A stretch of 64,000 nt of DNA from Xanthomonas hortorum pv. cynarae (lineage in GTDB: Bacteria > Pseudomonadota > Gammaproteobacteria > Xanthomonadales > Xanthomonadaceae), in NCBI RefSeq assembly GCF_002939985.1, contig NZ_MDFM01000006.1, positions 118,404-182,403 on the forward strand, written 5' to 3'. The position numbers were made by a program, and so were the translations under genes. Under the pieces are notes generated by a model, which was given only the letters and a program-made list of their open reading frames with translations, searched no databases and had not been told where the DNA came from. This document shows, piece after piece, positions 22,798 through 34,447 of this stretch; position 1 is the first letter of the stretch, and every line of letters starts with the position of its first letter.

Positions 22798-23310
22798 TCA
22801 GCGGCAGAAATCGCCCAGGCTGCGCACCAGTGCGGCGCGATGCAGCGCATCCAGCTGCCATTGCGCCGCGTAATGCGCTGCTGCGCGCGCGGTGCTGGCC
22901 GGGCACTGCGGCGCTGCGCGCAAGGGTGCAACATCGGCCAATGCATCGAGCAATTGTCCTTGCAGCTGATCCAGACGCACACGCAACGTCGCCAGATCCG
23001 GACGTGCGGTGTCCGGCGCGCGTCCGCGTTCGCGCCAGTGATTCAACAGTGCGTACTGCACTGCCTTGTTGGCCTCGATCTGCGCTGCAAAGAACCGCGC
23101 CGCATCCTCGGCATCCAGCCCGTGCGCAGCGGCCTGATCGCGCACGCTCTGCAGCGCCACCGCATCGCCGATCGCATTGCGCTGCACGATGCGATCCAGC
23201 AACGGATCCAGCGGCGGCTGGCTACGCGCCGGCAGTGCGCAGCCCAGCAGTGCGACGGCCAGCAGGCCGGTCAGCGCGTAACTGCGAAAGCCATCGATCG
23301 TGCGGGTCAT
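22798..23310 (-). CDS. aroQ: Secreted/periplasmic chorismate mutase (AroQ gamma class)
   Basis: 170-residue exported enzyme. The start at 23310 has a GAGGAAC ribosome site. The N-terminus (residues 10-30) is a signal sequence with LLGC at 21-24 that could be a lipobox, although ARS-Q just after it also fits ordinary Sec cleavage. The mature part shows the gamma-AroQ pattern: LDRIVQRNAIGDAVALQS, then AARFFAAQIEANKAVQYALLNHW (about residues 75-97) supplying active-site residues. It converts chorismate to prephenate, probably in the periplasm. Secreted chorismate mutases are known in Xanthomonas and other host-associated bacteria. Length is normal for the monofunctional secreted class. Confidence 0.85.
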   Translation of the reverse strand: MTRTIDGFRSYALTGLLAVALLGCALPARSQPPLDPLLDRIVQRNAIGDAVALQSVRDQAAAHGLDAEDAARFFAAQIEANKAVQYALLNHWRERGRAPDTARPDLATLRVRLDQLQGQLLDALADVAPLRAAPQCPASTARAAAHYAAQWQLDALHRAALVRSLGDFCR

Positions 23311-23370
23311 TTGGTGTTCCTCAACATGCATGGGAGAGACGCCGCGCCGCCTGCAGCAGGCGGCATCGCG

Positions 23371-23402
23371 CAAGGCACCAAGGCACCAAGGCACCAAGGC
23401 AC
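23371..23402. repeat. Octamer tandem repeat CAAGGCAC x4
   Basis: Four perfect, adjacent copies starting at 23371, 23379, 23387 and 23395. They lie 60 bases upstream of the chorismate mutase start codon (minus strand), in its probable promoter or leader. Confidence 0.95.
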
Positions 23403-23464
23403 GCAGTGTGCCTGCTCCCCCGGTGCAGGTGGAACGCGCCACGCAGGCGCATCTCCAAAAACGA

Positions 23465-23490
23465 AAACGCCGACACGATGGTCGGCGTTT
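23465..23490 (-). terminator. Rho-independent terminator of the atp operon
   Basis: Stem AAACGCCGAC / GTCGGCGTTT with a six-base loop; on the minus strand it is followed by a T-rich tail (TTTTCGTTTTTGG). It lies 77 bases after the atpC stop. Confidence 0.85.
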
Positions 23491-23567
23491 CCAGTGCCAC
23501 ACCGGCGTGTGGCTGTACATCTGTTGTCACGCTTGCACGTGCCGCGAGGGCGCACGCGATCGTGCGT

Positions 23568-23990
23568 TTAGTGCTTCAGCGTACGACGCAAGCGCTCCAG
23601 CGCCTGCAACTGCACGGTCGCCTCGGCCAACCGACGCTGCGCTTCCGCCACATCCACCGCGTCGCCACGGTTGGCCAGCAGACGTTCGGCCTCTTCCTTG
23701 ACCTTGCGTACCGCAGCTTCATCGATGTCCTGGGCACGCACCGCAGTGTCGACCAGCACGGTCACCACCTGCGGCTGCACTTCCAGGATGCCGCCGGAAA
23801 TGGCGAAGTCCAGCTGTTCGCCGCTGGCGGTGGTGACCACCACCTTGCCCGGCTTCAGGCGCGTGATCAGCGGCGCGTGCTTTGGCGCAATGCCCAGCTC
23901 GCCCAACTCGCCGGTGGCCACGACCAGCGTCGCCTCACCGTGGAAGATTTCCTTCTCGGCGCTGACGATGTCGCAACGGATAGTGCTCAT
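23568..23990 (-). CDS. atpC: F-type ATP synthase epsilon subunit
   Basis: 140-residue F1 epsilon chain: an N-terminal beta-sandwich ([45 protein letters not shown]) and a C-terminal helical hairpin (about residues 88-140) that can inhibit ATP hydrolysis. Last gene of the operon; an intrinsic terminator follows. It is separated from atpD by a 203-base spacer that holds an unusual GGGAATC / GATTCCC heptamer repeat, while most other junctions in the operon are short. Confidence 0.97.
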   Translation of the reverse strand: MSTIRCDIVSAEKEIFHGEATLVVATGELGELGIAPKHAPLITRLKPGKVVVTTASGEQLDFAISGGILEVQPQVVTVLVDTAVRAQDIDEAAVRKVKEEAERLLANRGDAVDVAEAQRRLAEATVQLQALERLRRTLKH

Positions 23991-24011
23991 GGTGCCTCAC
24001 TCTGTGAGGCG

Positions 24012-24169
24012 GGGAATCGGGAATCGGGAATCGGGAATGGGAAGAGCCGCTGGCTGCGTACGCTTCCTGGTTCCCACATTTCCGACTCGCCTACAACCCG
24101 CCTTTACGATTCCCGATTCCCGATTCCCGATTCCCGATTCCCGATTCCCGATTCCCGATTCCCGATCCC
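24012..24169. repeat. Facing heptamer tandem arrays between atpD and atpC
   Basis: GGGAATC occurs three times in tandem at 24012-24032 with a fourth degenerate copy to 24039. Its complement GATTCCC occurs eight times in perfect tandem at 24108-24163, followed by GATCCC. The two arrays can pair into a long stem in the atp transcript between atpD and atpC. Confidence 0.95.
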
Positions 24170-24193
24170 AGCCGCACAGCGGCTGGGATCGCA

Positions 24194-25721
<1,528 letters not shown>

Positions 25722-25722
25722 G

Positions 25723-26586
25723 CTATACGGCGGCCGCGCCGCTGACGATTTCCGAAATTTCCTGGGTGATCGCCGCCTGACGCGCCTTGTTGTAGACCAG
25801 TTGCAAGGTGCCGATCATCTTGTTGGCGTTGTCGCTGGCGGCCTTCATCGCCACCATACGCGCGGCATGTTCGGAAGCCACGTTTTCCAGCACGGCCTGG
25901 TACACCAGCGACTCGATGTAGCGCGTCATCACGTGCTCCAGCACGCTGGCGGCATCGGGCTCGTACAGGTAATCCCAATCATGATGGGCCACCTTGTGCT
26001 CGGCGGCCGGCAGCGGCAGCAGCTGATCGAAGCTGGCCTTCTGCGTCATCGTGTTCACGAAGCGGTTGTAGACCAGATAAACGCGATCAACCTTGCCTTC
26101 GGTGAAGGCATCCAGCATCACCTTGATCACACCGATCAACTGCTCGATGTGCGGGCTGTCGCCCAGGTGGGTGACGCTGCCGACCATGTTGACCTTGATG
26201 CGGCGGAAGAACGCCGAAGCCTTCTGACCGATGGTCACCACGTCGATCTCGGCGCCCTGCTCCTGCCACGGGCGCACTTCGCCCAGCATCTTGCGGAACA
26301 GGTTGTTGTTCAGACCGCCGGCCAGGCCGCGGTCGGAAGAGATCACGATGTAGCCGACCCGCTTGACCTGCGCACGCTCCATCAGGAACGGATGCTGATA
26401 GTCGGTGCTGGCCTGCGCCAGATGCCCGATCACCTGCTTCATGGCCTGCGCGTAGGGGCGCGAGGTCTTCATGCGGTCCTGCGCCTTGCGGATCTTGGAG
26501 GCCGAGACCATTTCGAGCGCGCGCGTCACCTTGCGGGTGTTCTGCACGCTCTTGATCTTGGTTTTGATTTCGCGTCCGCCTGCCAT
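25723..26586 (-). CDS. atpG: F-type ATP synthase gamma subunit
   Basis: 287-residue central-stalk subunit. The N-terminal helix ([28 protein letters not shown]) and the C-terminal helix ([36 protein letters not shown]) form the rotor coiled coil. The [10 protein letters not shown] motif is present. Length is normal. Its stop abuts a heptamer hairpin. Confidence 0.98.
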   Translation of the reverse strand: MAGGREIKTKIKSVQNTRKVTRALEMVSASKIRKAQDRMKTSRPYAQAMKQVIGHLAQASTDYQHPFLMERAQVKRVGYIVISSDRGLAGGLNNNLFRKMLGEVRPWQEQGAEIDVVTIGQKASAFFRRIKVNMVGSVTHLGDSPHIEQLIGVIKVMLDAFTEGKVDRVYLVYNRFVNTMTQKASFDQLLPLPAAEHKVAHHDWDYLYEPDAASVLEHVMTRYIESLVYQAVLENVASEHAARMVAMKAASDNANKMIGTLQLVYNKARQAAITQEISEIVSGAAAV

Positions 26587-26610
26587 ACTCGCTCGCTTCG
26601 CTCGCTTAGT

Positions 26611-26691
26611 GGGGAATGGGGAATCGTGAGTCGGGAATTGGCACAGCCAACCCGCTTTGACGATTCCCTATTCTCTATTCCCGATTCCCGC
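26611..26691. repeat. Inverted GGGAATC-type repeat between atpA and atpG
   Basis: GGGGAATGGGGAATC and GTCGGGAATT on one side (26611-26639) face GATTCCCTATTC and CCCGATTCCC (26662-26691) on the other. The arms are less perfect than in the two later spacers of the operon. Confidence 0.85.
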
Positions 26692-26699
26692 AGCTGGAT

Positions 26700-28247
<1,548 letters not shown>

Positions 28248-28294
28248 CGTTCAGTCCTAGGTGCCGGCCGCGAGGGCCATGCGTTTATGTGAAT

Positions 28295-28822
28295 TCAGTG
28301 GGCGAGCGAGCTTTGCAGACGCGCGAGCTTGCCCTTCAGCGAGCCGTCGATGACCACGTCGCCGGTGTCGATCACCGCGCCGCCGATCAACGAAGCATCC
28401 ACCGCGGTGGTGATGTCCACCTCGCGGCCAAAACGCTTCTTCAGCGCAGCAGCGATCGTGTCCAGCTCAGTCGCGGTCATTTCAGTTGCCGAGGTCACCG
28501 TCGCCTTGACGACATGTTCGGCCTCGGCGCGCAGCTGTTCGTACAAGCCTGCGATTTCCGGCAGCACCGACAAACGCTGCGCATCGGCCAGCAGGCCAAG
28601 AAAACGCAGATAGTCTTCGCTCGCCGTTGGCGGCGCCAGCAACGTCACTGCCTGTTCCTGGCGCAAGGCCGGGTTGAGCAGCAATGCAGCCACGCGCGGG
28701 TCGCCGGCCACCTGCGCCGAGAACGCCAGCGCATCGGACCAGAGTGCGAAGGTACCGCCCTCACGCGCGATCGCAAACGCGGCACGGCCGTAGGGACGGG
28801 CAAGTGTGAGGGCCTGGCTCAT
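28295..28822 (-). CDS. atpH: F-type ATP synthase delta subunit
   Basis: 175-residue peripheral-stalk subunit (OSCP family). N-terminal helical domain ([16 protein letters not shown]) and C-terminal [44 protein letters not shown], the family signature. Three bases separate it from the atpF stop, which suggests coupled translation. Confidence 0.98.
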   Translation of the reverse strand: MSQALTLARPYGRAAFAIAREGGTFALWSDALAFSAQVAGDPRVAALLLNPALRQEQAVTLLAPPTASEDYLRFLGLLADAQRLSVLPEIAGLYEQLRAEAEHVVKATVTSATEMTATELDTIAAALKKRFGREVDITTAVDASLIGGAVIDTGDVVIDGSLKGKLARLQSSLAH

Positions 28823-28825
28823 CGA

Positions 28826-29296
28826 TTAAATCTCCGCCGCCAGCTCGTCGAGCAGCGCCTTGTGGGCGTTGGCATCGATTTCGCGCTTGAGCAGCTTCTC
28901 GGCACCGCTGACCGCCAGCACCGAGATCTGCTTGCGCAGTTCTTCGCGGGCACGGGTGGCAGATGCGTCGATTTCGGTCTGCGCCAGATCCTTCTGACGG
29001 TTGGCTTCGGCAATTGCCTCGTGCTTGGCCGCTTCGATGATCTGGTTGGCGCGCGCATGGGCCTGATCGATGATCTCGTTGGCCTTGGTGCGTGCGTCCT
29101 TCAGTGCTTCGTTGACCTTTTCCTGCGCCTGCGCCAGATCCTTCTGACTACGATCGGCCGCAGCCAGACCTTCAGCGATCTTTTGCTGACGCTCTTCGAT
29201 CGCCTGCAGCAGCGGCGGCCAGATTTTGGTCGCTACGATCCAGATCAGACCGGCGAAGGCCAGCGCCTGGGCAAAGATGGTAAGGGTGATGTCCAT
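28826..29296 (-). CDS. atpF: F-type ATP synthase subunit b
   Basis: 156-residue peripheral-stalk subunit. One N-terminal membrane helix ([28 protein letters not shown], about residues 3-30) is followed by a long charged coiled coil (residues 31-156). It anchors F1 to the membrane through delta. Length equals that of E. coli subunit b. Confidence 0.98.
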   Translation of the reverse strand: MDITLTIFAQALAFAGLIWIVATKIWPPLLQAIEERQQKIAEGLAAADRSQKDLAQAQEKVNEALKDARTKANEIIDQAHARANQIIEAAKHEAIAEANRQKDLAQTEIDASATRAREELRKQISVLAVSGAEKLLKREIDANAHKALLDELAAEI

Positions 29297-29409
29297 GGGT
29301 CGCTCAATCGCTCTTTAGGGGTGAAAGCGCCGCCGCATGGCGACGCTTTCCGACCTTCATCCGCGGAGACAACCGCACGCGGTTGCCTCCACATCCTGCT
29401 ACCGCTGGA

Positions 29410-29784
<375 letters not shown>

Positions 29785-30585
29785 TCAGTGACTGTCTTCG
29801 GCAAGGCTCAGATACACGATCGACAGCATCATGAAAATGAAGGCCTGCAGCGGAATCACCAACAGGTGGAACAGCATCCAGCCGAGGCCGAATACGCCGC
29901 CAGCAACCATGCCGGCGATGCCCGCACCGCCCAGCACCCAGATCAGCAGGAAAACGATCTCGCCGCCGAACATGTTGCCGAACAGTCGCATCGCCAACGA
30001 AATCGGCTTGCTCAGCCACTCGACGATGTTCAAAAGCAGGTTGAACGGCATCATCCACTTGCCGAACGGCGCCGTCAGGAATTCCTTGGTCATGCCGCCC
30101 ACGCCCTTGGAGCGCAGCGAGAAGAAGATCATCAGGAAGAACACGCTGATCGACATGCCCAAGGTGGCATTGACGTCGGCGGTCGGCACCGGCTTCCAGG
30201 CGTGGATGCCTGCCCAGCCCAGCGGGATGGCAATGAAGTCGGCCGGGATCATCTTGATGAGATTCATCAACAGGATCCAGAAGAAGATCGTGATCGCGAT
30301 CGGGGTCACCAACTTGCTGGTGCCGTGGTAGGTGTCCTTGGCCTGCCGGTCGACGAACTCCAGGCAGATTTCCACGAACGCCTGCCACTTGCCGGGCACG
30401 CCGGCGGTGGCATTGCGGGTCGCCGTCCAGAAGCCGACGACCATCACCAGGCCCATCAACACGGCCATGACCAGGGTGTCGACGTGAATGGTCCAAAACG
30501 TACCGCCACCCTCGCGAACCGGATAGATCAGGTTCTGCAAGTGATGCTGGATATAGGAGGTAGGTGTTGCTGCCTCGCCCGCCAT
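29785..30585 (-). CDS. atpB: F-type ATP synthase subunit a
   Basis: 266-residue Fo subunit with five to six membrane helices. The essential arginine lies in LAMRLFGNMFGGE (about residue 195), and the C-terminal helix has the usual QAFIFMMLSIVYLS. It forms the proton half-channels with the c ring. 72 bases precede atpE. Confidence 0.98.
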   Translation of the reverse strand: MAGEAATPTSYIQHHLQNLIYPVREGGGTFWTIHVDTLVMAVLMGLVMVVGFWTATRNATAGVPGKWQAFVEICLEFVDRQAKDTYHGTSKLVTPIAITIFFWILLMNLIKMIPADFIAIPLGWAGIHAWKPVPTADVNATLGMSISVFFLMIFFSLRSKGVGGMTKEFLTAPFGKWMMPFNLLLNIVEWLSKPISLAMRLFGNMFGGEIVFLLIWVLGGAGIAGMVAGGVFGLGWMLFHLLVIPLQAFIFMMLSIVYLSLAEDSH

Positions 30586-30610
30586 GTGTCCGGAGCCCTT
30601 TAAGTTCGAA

Positions 30611-30976
30611 TCAACGCCTGGCCAGAGCCAGAACCTGAAAAATCAGCCCGATGGCGATACCCGCCAACAAAGCCAGAGGAGGCAGCCGCCACAGGCCGAA
30701 GCCGAGCGCCAGCGCCACGAAAACCAATACCCACTTCAACACCATCGCCAGGATCAACCGGACCATGGCAATACCTGCCGCCTGGATCCCGCCCCCTAGC
30801 GCGGTCCGTGCTGCGACCCAGCCGCCCAGCACCGTCGCAAATCCGGTCAACGCCAGACCGGCAGCGTAACGGGGACCGACCAACAGCAACCCCAGACTGG
30901 TTATAGCTACAGCGGCAAGCGGATATACCGCAGCGCGCAGCATCAACCGCCGACCCGCGTCAACGGAGTTCAGCAC
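30611..30976 (-). CDS. atpI: ATP synthase subunit I (AtpI-like assembly protein)
   Basis: 121-residue, four-helix membrane protein at the head of the atp operon. It helps assemble the c ring in characterised relatives. The GTG at 30976 is chosen because AAGG lies eight bases upstream; an upstream ATG at 31045 would overlap the predicted promoter region. The GGWVAARTALGGG loop and following helices are typical of the family. Family sequence conservation is low and the name rests partly on position. Confidence 0.85.
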   Translation of the reverse strand: MLNSVDAGRRLMLRAAVYPLAAVAITSLGLLLVGPRYAAGLALTGFATVLGGWVAARTALGGGIQAAGIAMVRLILAMVLKWVLVFVALALGFGLWRLPPLALLAGIAIGLIFQVLALARR

Positions 30977-31035
30977 TACGGTTACCTTACGTGTGAATGA
31001 GTGGGAAGCGCAGATGCGCCTCGTCGAGCCGCGAA

Positions 31036-31065
31036 AGTATAGCAATGGGACAAATTGCGAGACAA
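31036..31065 (-). promoter_or_regulatory. Sigma-70-type promoter of the atp operon
   Basis: On the minus strand TTGTCT (31060-31065) and TATACT (31036-31041) are separated by 18 bases. The expected start is about 50 bases upstream of the atpI GTG. Good match to the -35/-10 consensus; not tested. Confidence 0.55.
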
Positions 31066-31420
31066 CCGGCAGAAGTCACTGGCTGCTGCGGCGCACCATA
31101 CAGGTGCTGCGGCAACGGGTGGGAACTTTGCCACAAACAGACGGTCATAACCTACGAGGCCTGCACATCCTCGTCGAAAGGTACTGCCGCAGGCTGCGTC
31201 CAGGGGCCCTGGGAGACCGGGGCTCCTGCTTTTTACGCATTTTGTCGCACCCTGCGACCTTCCCATCGGCGGTCCAATCGACGCGTTCCTGGCGCGATAC
31301 CAGCCTCGCCGTTTCGTTATTGGCGCCTCGATTGCGCGGCGCACGACGAAAGTCGAACTGCCCGCGGCACCGGACCGTTTTGTCCGATTGCTATTTCGGC
31401 CTTCACATCGAATCGACAGC

Positions 31421-31438
31421 TCGTTCACTTGTGAACGA
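31421..31438. promoter_or_regulatory. 18-bp perfect palindrome, candidate operator
   Basis: TCGTTCACTTGTGAACGA is a perfect inverted repeat of eight bases with a two-base centre, 68 bases upstream of the outer-membrane protein start. It could bind a dimeric regulator; no family is claimed. Confidence 0.5.
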
Positions 31439-31505
31439 CACCATTTTATCGATAGTGCGCGCCACAGGTCGGTTGCCTGCCTCTCTTAGAACTATGGAGC
31501 TCCCC

Positions 31506-32318
31506 ATGAAACACCTTCTCGCACTGGTCATCCCGTGCGTACTGGCTGCCGCTTACGCCGCGCCTGCCCATGCAGAAGACACCGATGATCGCTTCCAGAT
31601 TCGTCTCGGTGCGATGAACGTCGACAACGACAACACCATCCGTGGCAACACGCTGGTGGCAGGCAACAATGTGTCGGTCAATGAAGATTTCAAGCTCGGC
31701 GGCAAGGAATGGGAGCCACGTGTCGATGGCGTGTTCCGCATCAGCACCCGGCAGCGCCTGATCTTCGATTACTTCAAGTACGACAAGGATCGCCGCGAGA
31801 CCCTGACCCAGGATCTGAGCGGCGGCGGCATCACCGTGCCGACGGGCAGCTTCATCAAGGGTGAGCTGAAGTATCAGGTCGCCACCCTGGTGTACGACTA
31901 CTCGGTCATCGATTCGCCGGAATTCAGCCTGGGCCTGCAGCTCGGTGCCGAATACGCCAAGGTCGAAGCCAACGCATACGCCGACCTGGGCAGCGTCTTC
32001 AGTGGCGACGTGCTGGACGAAAGCGAAGACGGCGTTGCGCCGGTAGTCGGCATCCGCTTCACCGCACGTCCGAGCGAGCATTGGCTGTTCAACGTGCAGG
32101 GTCAGTACCTCAATACCAGCTGGGGCAACTTCGACGATTACAAAGGCGACCTGAGCCGCGCCAACGCGATTGCCGAATACCGCTTCACCAAGAACTTCGG
32201 CATGTTCGCCGGCTACGACTGGTTCAAGCTCGATGTCGACCAGCGCGGCAGCGATGGCCTGATCGGTTTGAAGCAGGAGTTCAAGGGCCCGGTTGCAGGC
32301 GTGACGTTCGCGTTCTGA
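31506..32318 (+). CDS. Outer-membrane beta-barrel protein of unknown function
   Basis: 270-residue exported protein with a Sec signal peptide (MKHLLALVIPCVLAAAYAAPAHA, residues 1-23). The mature chain shows alternating amphipathic strands, for example RQRLIFDYFKYD, HWLFNVQGQYL and FGMFAGYDWFKLDV, and a terminal phenylalanine (VTFAF), the outer-membrane assembly signal. Strand number looks like eight or more. The start at 31506 has GGAG eight bases upstream, favoured over an ATG four codons earlier. No transport substrate can be inferred. A strong terminator follows. Confidence 0.82.
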   Translation: MKHLLALVIPCVLAAAYAAPAHAEDTDDRFQIRLGAMNVDNDNTIRGNTLVAGNNVSVNEDFKLGGKEWEPRVDGVFRISTRQRLIFDYFKYDKDRRETLTQDLSGGGITVPTGSFIKGELKYQVATLVYDYSVIDSPEFSLGLQLGAEYAKVEANAYADLGSVFSGDVLDESEDGVAPVVGIRFTARPSEHWLFNVQGQYLNTSWGNFDDYKGDLSRANAIAEYRFTKNFGMFAGYDWFKLDVDQRGSDGLIGLKQEFKGPVAGVTFAF

Positions 32319-32337
32319 GTTGCAGAGACCGTCTGAA

Positions 32338-32376
32338 CCAAAAGGCCCGCTTTTTGCGGGCCTTTTGCGTTTTTTC
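32338..32376 (+). terminator. Rho-independent terminator after the outer-membrane protein
   Basis: AAAAGGCCCGC / GCGGGCCTTTT stem (32340-32366) with a TTTTT loop and a downstream T-run. Confidence 0.92.
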
Positions 32377-32545
32377 CATGTACCGAATGCGCCGCTATGG
32401 CGTTGGGCAGAGGTGCGCGGCGAAGCACACATAATCGGCCAACGGCGTCTCACCCAAGCTGGCGCGCCGCACATCCACCTGGTCTGGATCCTCGATGGCC
32501 TGGGCATCCAACGGCCTTGCAGCGCGATCAACAGCATGCCCAAAC

Positions 32546-32577
32546 GACGACGCCCCGCGCAAGGCGGGGCGTCGTTG
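32546..32577 (-). terminator. Terminator-like hairpin downstream of lpd
   Basis: ACGACGCCCCGC (32547-32558) and GCGGGGCGTCGT (32564-32575), 22 bases after the lpd stop on the minus strand. GC-rich with a short T-poor tail. Confidence 0.7.
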
Positions 32578-32598
32578 GCAGCGCCGCGTGTGCGGTGC

Positions 32599-34431
32599 TT
32601 ACTTCTTCTTCGGGATGTACAGGTCGGTGATGGTGCCGTCGTACACTTCGGCGGCCATGCCGACCGATTCGCTCAGGGTCGGATGCGCGTGAATGGTGTG
32701 GCCGATGTCTTCGGCCTCCGCGCCCATTTCGATGGCAAGACCAATTTCGGCCAGCAGGTCACCGGCATGCACGCCGACGATGGCACCACCGATCACGCGA
32801 TGCGTTTCTTCATCGAAGATCAGCTTGGTGAAGCCCTCGGTGCGGCCGATGCCGATTGCGCGACCACTGGCGGCCCACGGGAACTTGGCCACGCCAACCT
32901 TCAGGCCCTTGGCCTTGGCTTCCGTTTCGGTGACGCCAACCCAGGCGATTTCCGGGTTGGTGTAGGCAACCGACGGAATCACCCGCGCCACCCATTCCTT
33001 CTTCTCGCCGGCAGCCACTTCGGCGGCCAGCTTGCCTTCGTGGGTGGCCTTGTGTGCCAGCATCGGGTTACCGACGATGTCGCCGATGGCGAAGATATGC
33101 GGCACGTTGGTGCGCATCTGCCGATCGGCCGGGATGAAGCCGCGCTCGGTGACGGTGACGCCGGCCTTGTCGGCGCCGATCTTCTTGCCGTTGGGCGTGC
33201 GGCCCACAGCGACCAGCACGCGATCGTAGGCGGTTGCCTGCAGACCCGGCTTTTCGCCTTCGGTCGCGGCTTCAAACGACACCGTGATGCCGCTGGCGTC
33301 GGCCTTGACGTCGGTGGCCTTGGTCTTGAGATGGACTTCCACGCCTTGCTTCTTCAGGCGGTCGGCCAGCGGCTTGACCAGGTCCTTGTCGGCGCCCGGC
33401 ATCAGCTGGTCCATGAACTCGACCACGGTGACCTTGCTGCCCAGCGCGCTGTACACCGTGGCCATTTCCAGGCCGATGATGCCGCCGCCGACTACCAGCA
33501 GGGTCTTGGGGATGTCGTGCAGCTCCAGCGCGTCGGTGGAGTCCATCACGCGCTTGTCGTCCCACGGGAAGTTGGGCAGCTTCACCGCTTGCGAGCCGGC
33601 GGCGATGATGCAGTGCTCGAAGCGCAGCAGCTGGGTCTTGCCGTCGTCGCCGACGATCTCCAGCTCGTTGGGCGAGACGAAGCTTGCCACACCGGTGACG
33701 GTGCGCACCTTGCGTTGCTTGGCCATGCTGGCCAGGCCGCCGGTGAGCTTGCCGACCACTTTTTCCTTGTACTCGCGCAGCTTGTCCAGGGTGATCTTGG
33801 GCTGGCCGAAGTCCACGCCGAAATCGCCGGCATGGGCCACTTCATCGATCACCGCGGCGGCATGCAGCAGCGCCTTGGACGGGATGCAGCCGACATTGAG
33901 GCAGACCCCGCCCAGGCTGGCGTAGCGCTCGATCAGCACGGTGTCCAGGCCGAGGTCGGCGGCGCGGAACGCGGCGGTGTAGCCGCCGGGGCCGGCGCCG
34001 AGCACCACCATCTTGCATTCGATATCGGCCGGCTTGCCACTGGCCAGCGCCGGCTTGGACGGCGCCGGTTCGGCCGGGGCACGATGCGACGGCGTCACCG
34101 GCGGCTTGCTGCCTGGCGCGGCGGCCGGTGCAGCCGCCGCCGGCGCAGGCTTGGTGTCGGCCTTGGCGGGCGCAGCCGGTGCGGCGGCCTCGCCGTCGGT
34201 TTCCAGCAGCAGCACGACCGCCCCTTCGGACAGGTTGTCGCCGACCTTGATCTTGAGTTCCTTGACCACGCCCGCAGCCGAGGACGGCACTTCCAGCGTG
34301 GCCTTGTCCGATTCCAGCGTTACCAGGCCCTGATCCTTGACCACGCTGTCGCCGACGGCGACCAGCACTTCGATGACGGGAACATCGCTGTAATCGCCGA
34401 TGTTGGGAACCTTGATTTCAATGACCGCCAT
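32599..34431 (-). CDS. lpd: Dihydrolipoamide dehydrogenase (E3) with N-terminal lipoyl domain
   Basis: 610-residue flavoprotein. A lipoyl domain fills residues 1-80 with its lipoylated lysine at about 43 (LESDKATLE). An Ala/Pro-rich linker runs to about residue 135. Next is the FAD motif VVLGAGPGGYTAAFRAADLG with redox disulfide GGVCLNVGCIPSK, the NAD domain (LLVVGGGIIGLEMATVY) and the dimer interface with active-site His (GHTIHAHPTLSE). It reoxidises dihydrolipoyl groups of the pyruvate dehydrogenase complex. Start 34431 is the natural beginning of the lipoyl domain. E3 without a lipoyl domain is about 475 residues, so this is the fused form. Confidence 0.97.
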   Translation of the reverse strand: MAVIEIKVPNIGDYSDVPVIEVLVAVGDSVVKDQGLVTLESDKATLEVPSSAAGVVKELKIKVGDNLSEGAVVLLLETDGEAAAPAAPAKADTKPAPAAAAPAAAPGSKPPVTPSHRAPAEPAPSKPALASGKPADIECKMVVLGAGPGGYTAAFRAADLGLDTVLIERYASLGGVCLNVGCIPSKALLHAAAVIDEVAHAGDFGVDFGQPKITLDKLREYKEKVVGKLTGGLASMAKQRKVRTVTGVASFVSPNELEIVGDDGKTQLLRFEHCIIAAGSQAVKLPNFPWDDKRVMDSTDALELHDIPKTLLVVGGGIIGLEMATVYSALGSKVTVVEFMDQLMPGADKDLVKPLADRLKKQGVEVHLKTKATDVKADASGITVSFEAATEGEKPGLQATAYDRVLVAVGRTPNGKKIGADKAGVTVTERGFIPADRQMRTNVPHIFAIGDIVGNPMLAHKATHEGKLAAEVAAGEKKEWVARVIPSVAYTNPEIAWVGVTETEAKAKGLKVGVAKFPWAASGRAIGIGRTEGFTKLIFDEETHRVIGGAIVGVHAGDLLAEIGLAIEMGAEAEDIGHTIHAHPTLSESVGMAAEVYDGTITDLYIPKKK

Positions 34432-34447
34432 TTGCTTCTCCTGTGGC

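Larger units (their letters stand above)
30977..31505. other. 529-base divergent spacer between atpI and an outer-membrane protein
   Basis: No convincing gene. It carries a sigma-70-like promoter toward atpI and an 18-bp palindrome before the outer-membrane protein gene (both listed separately). Nothing else is recognised. Confidence 0.6.

Noticed and set aside
24012-24169. CRISPR array
   Set aside because: Heptamer units directly adjacent without spacers and facing arms are not a CRISPR arrangement; no cas gene is present.
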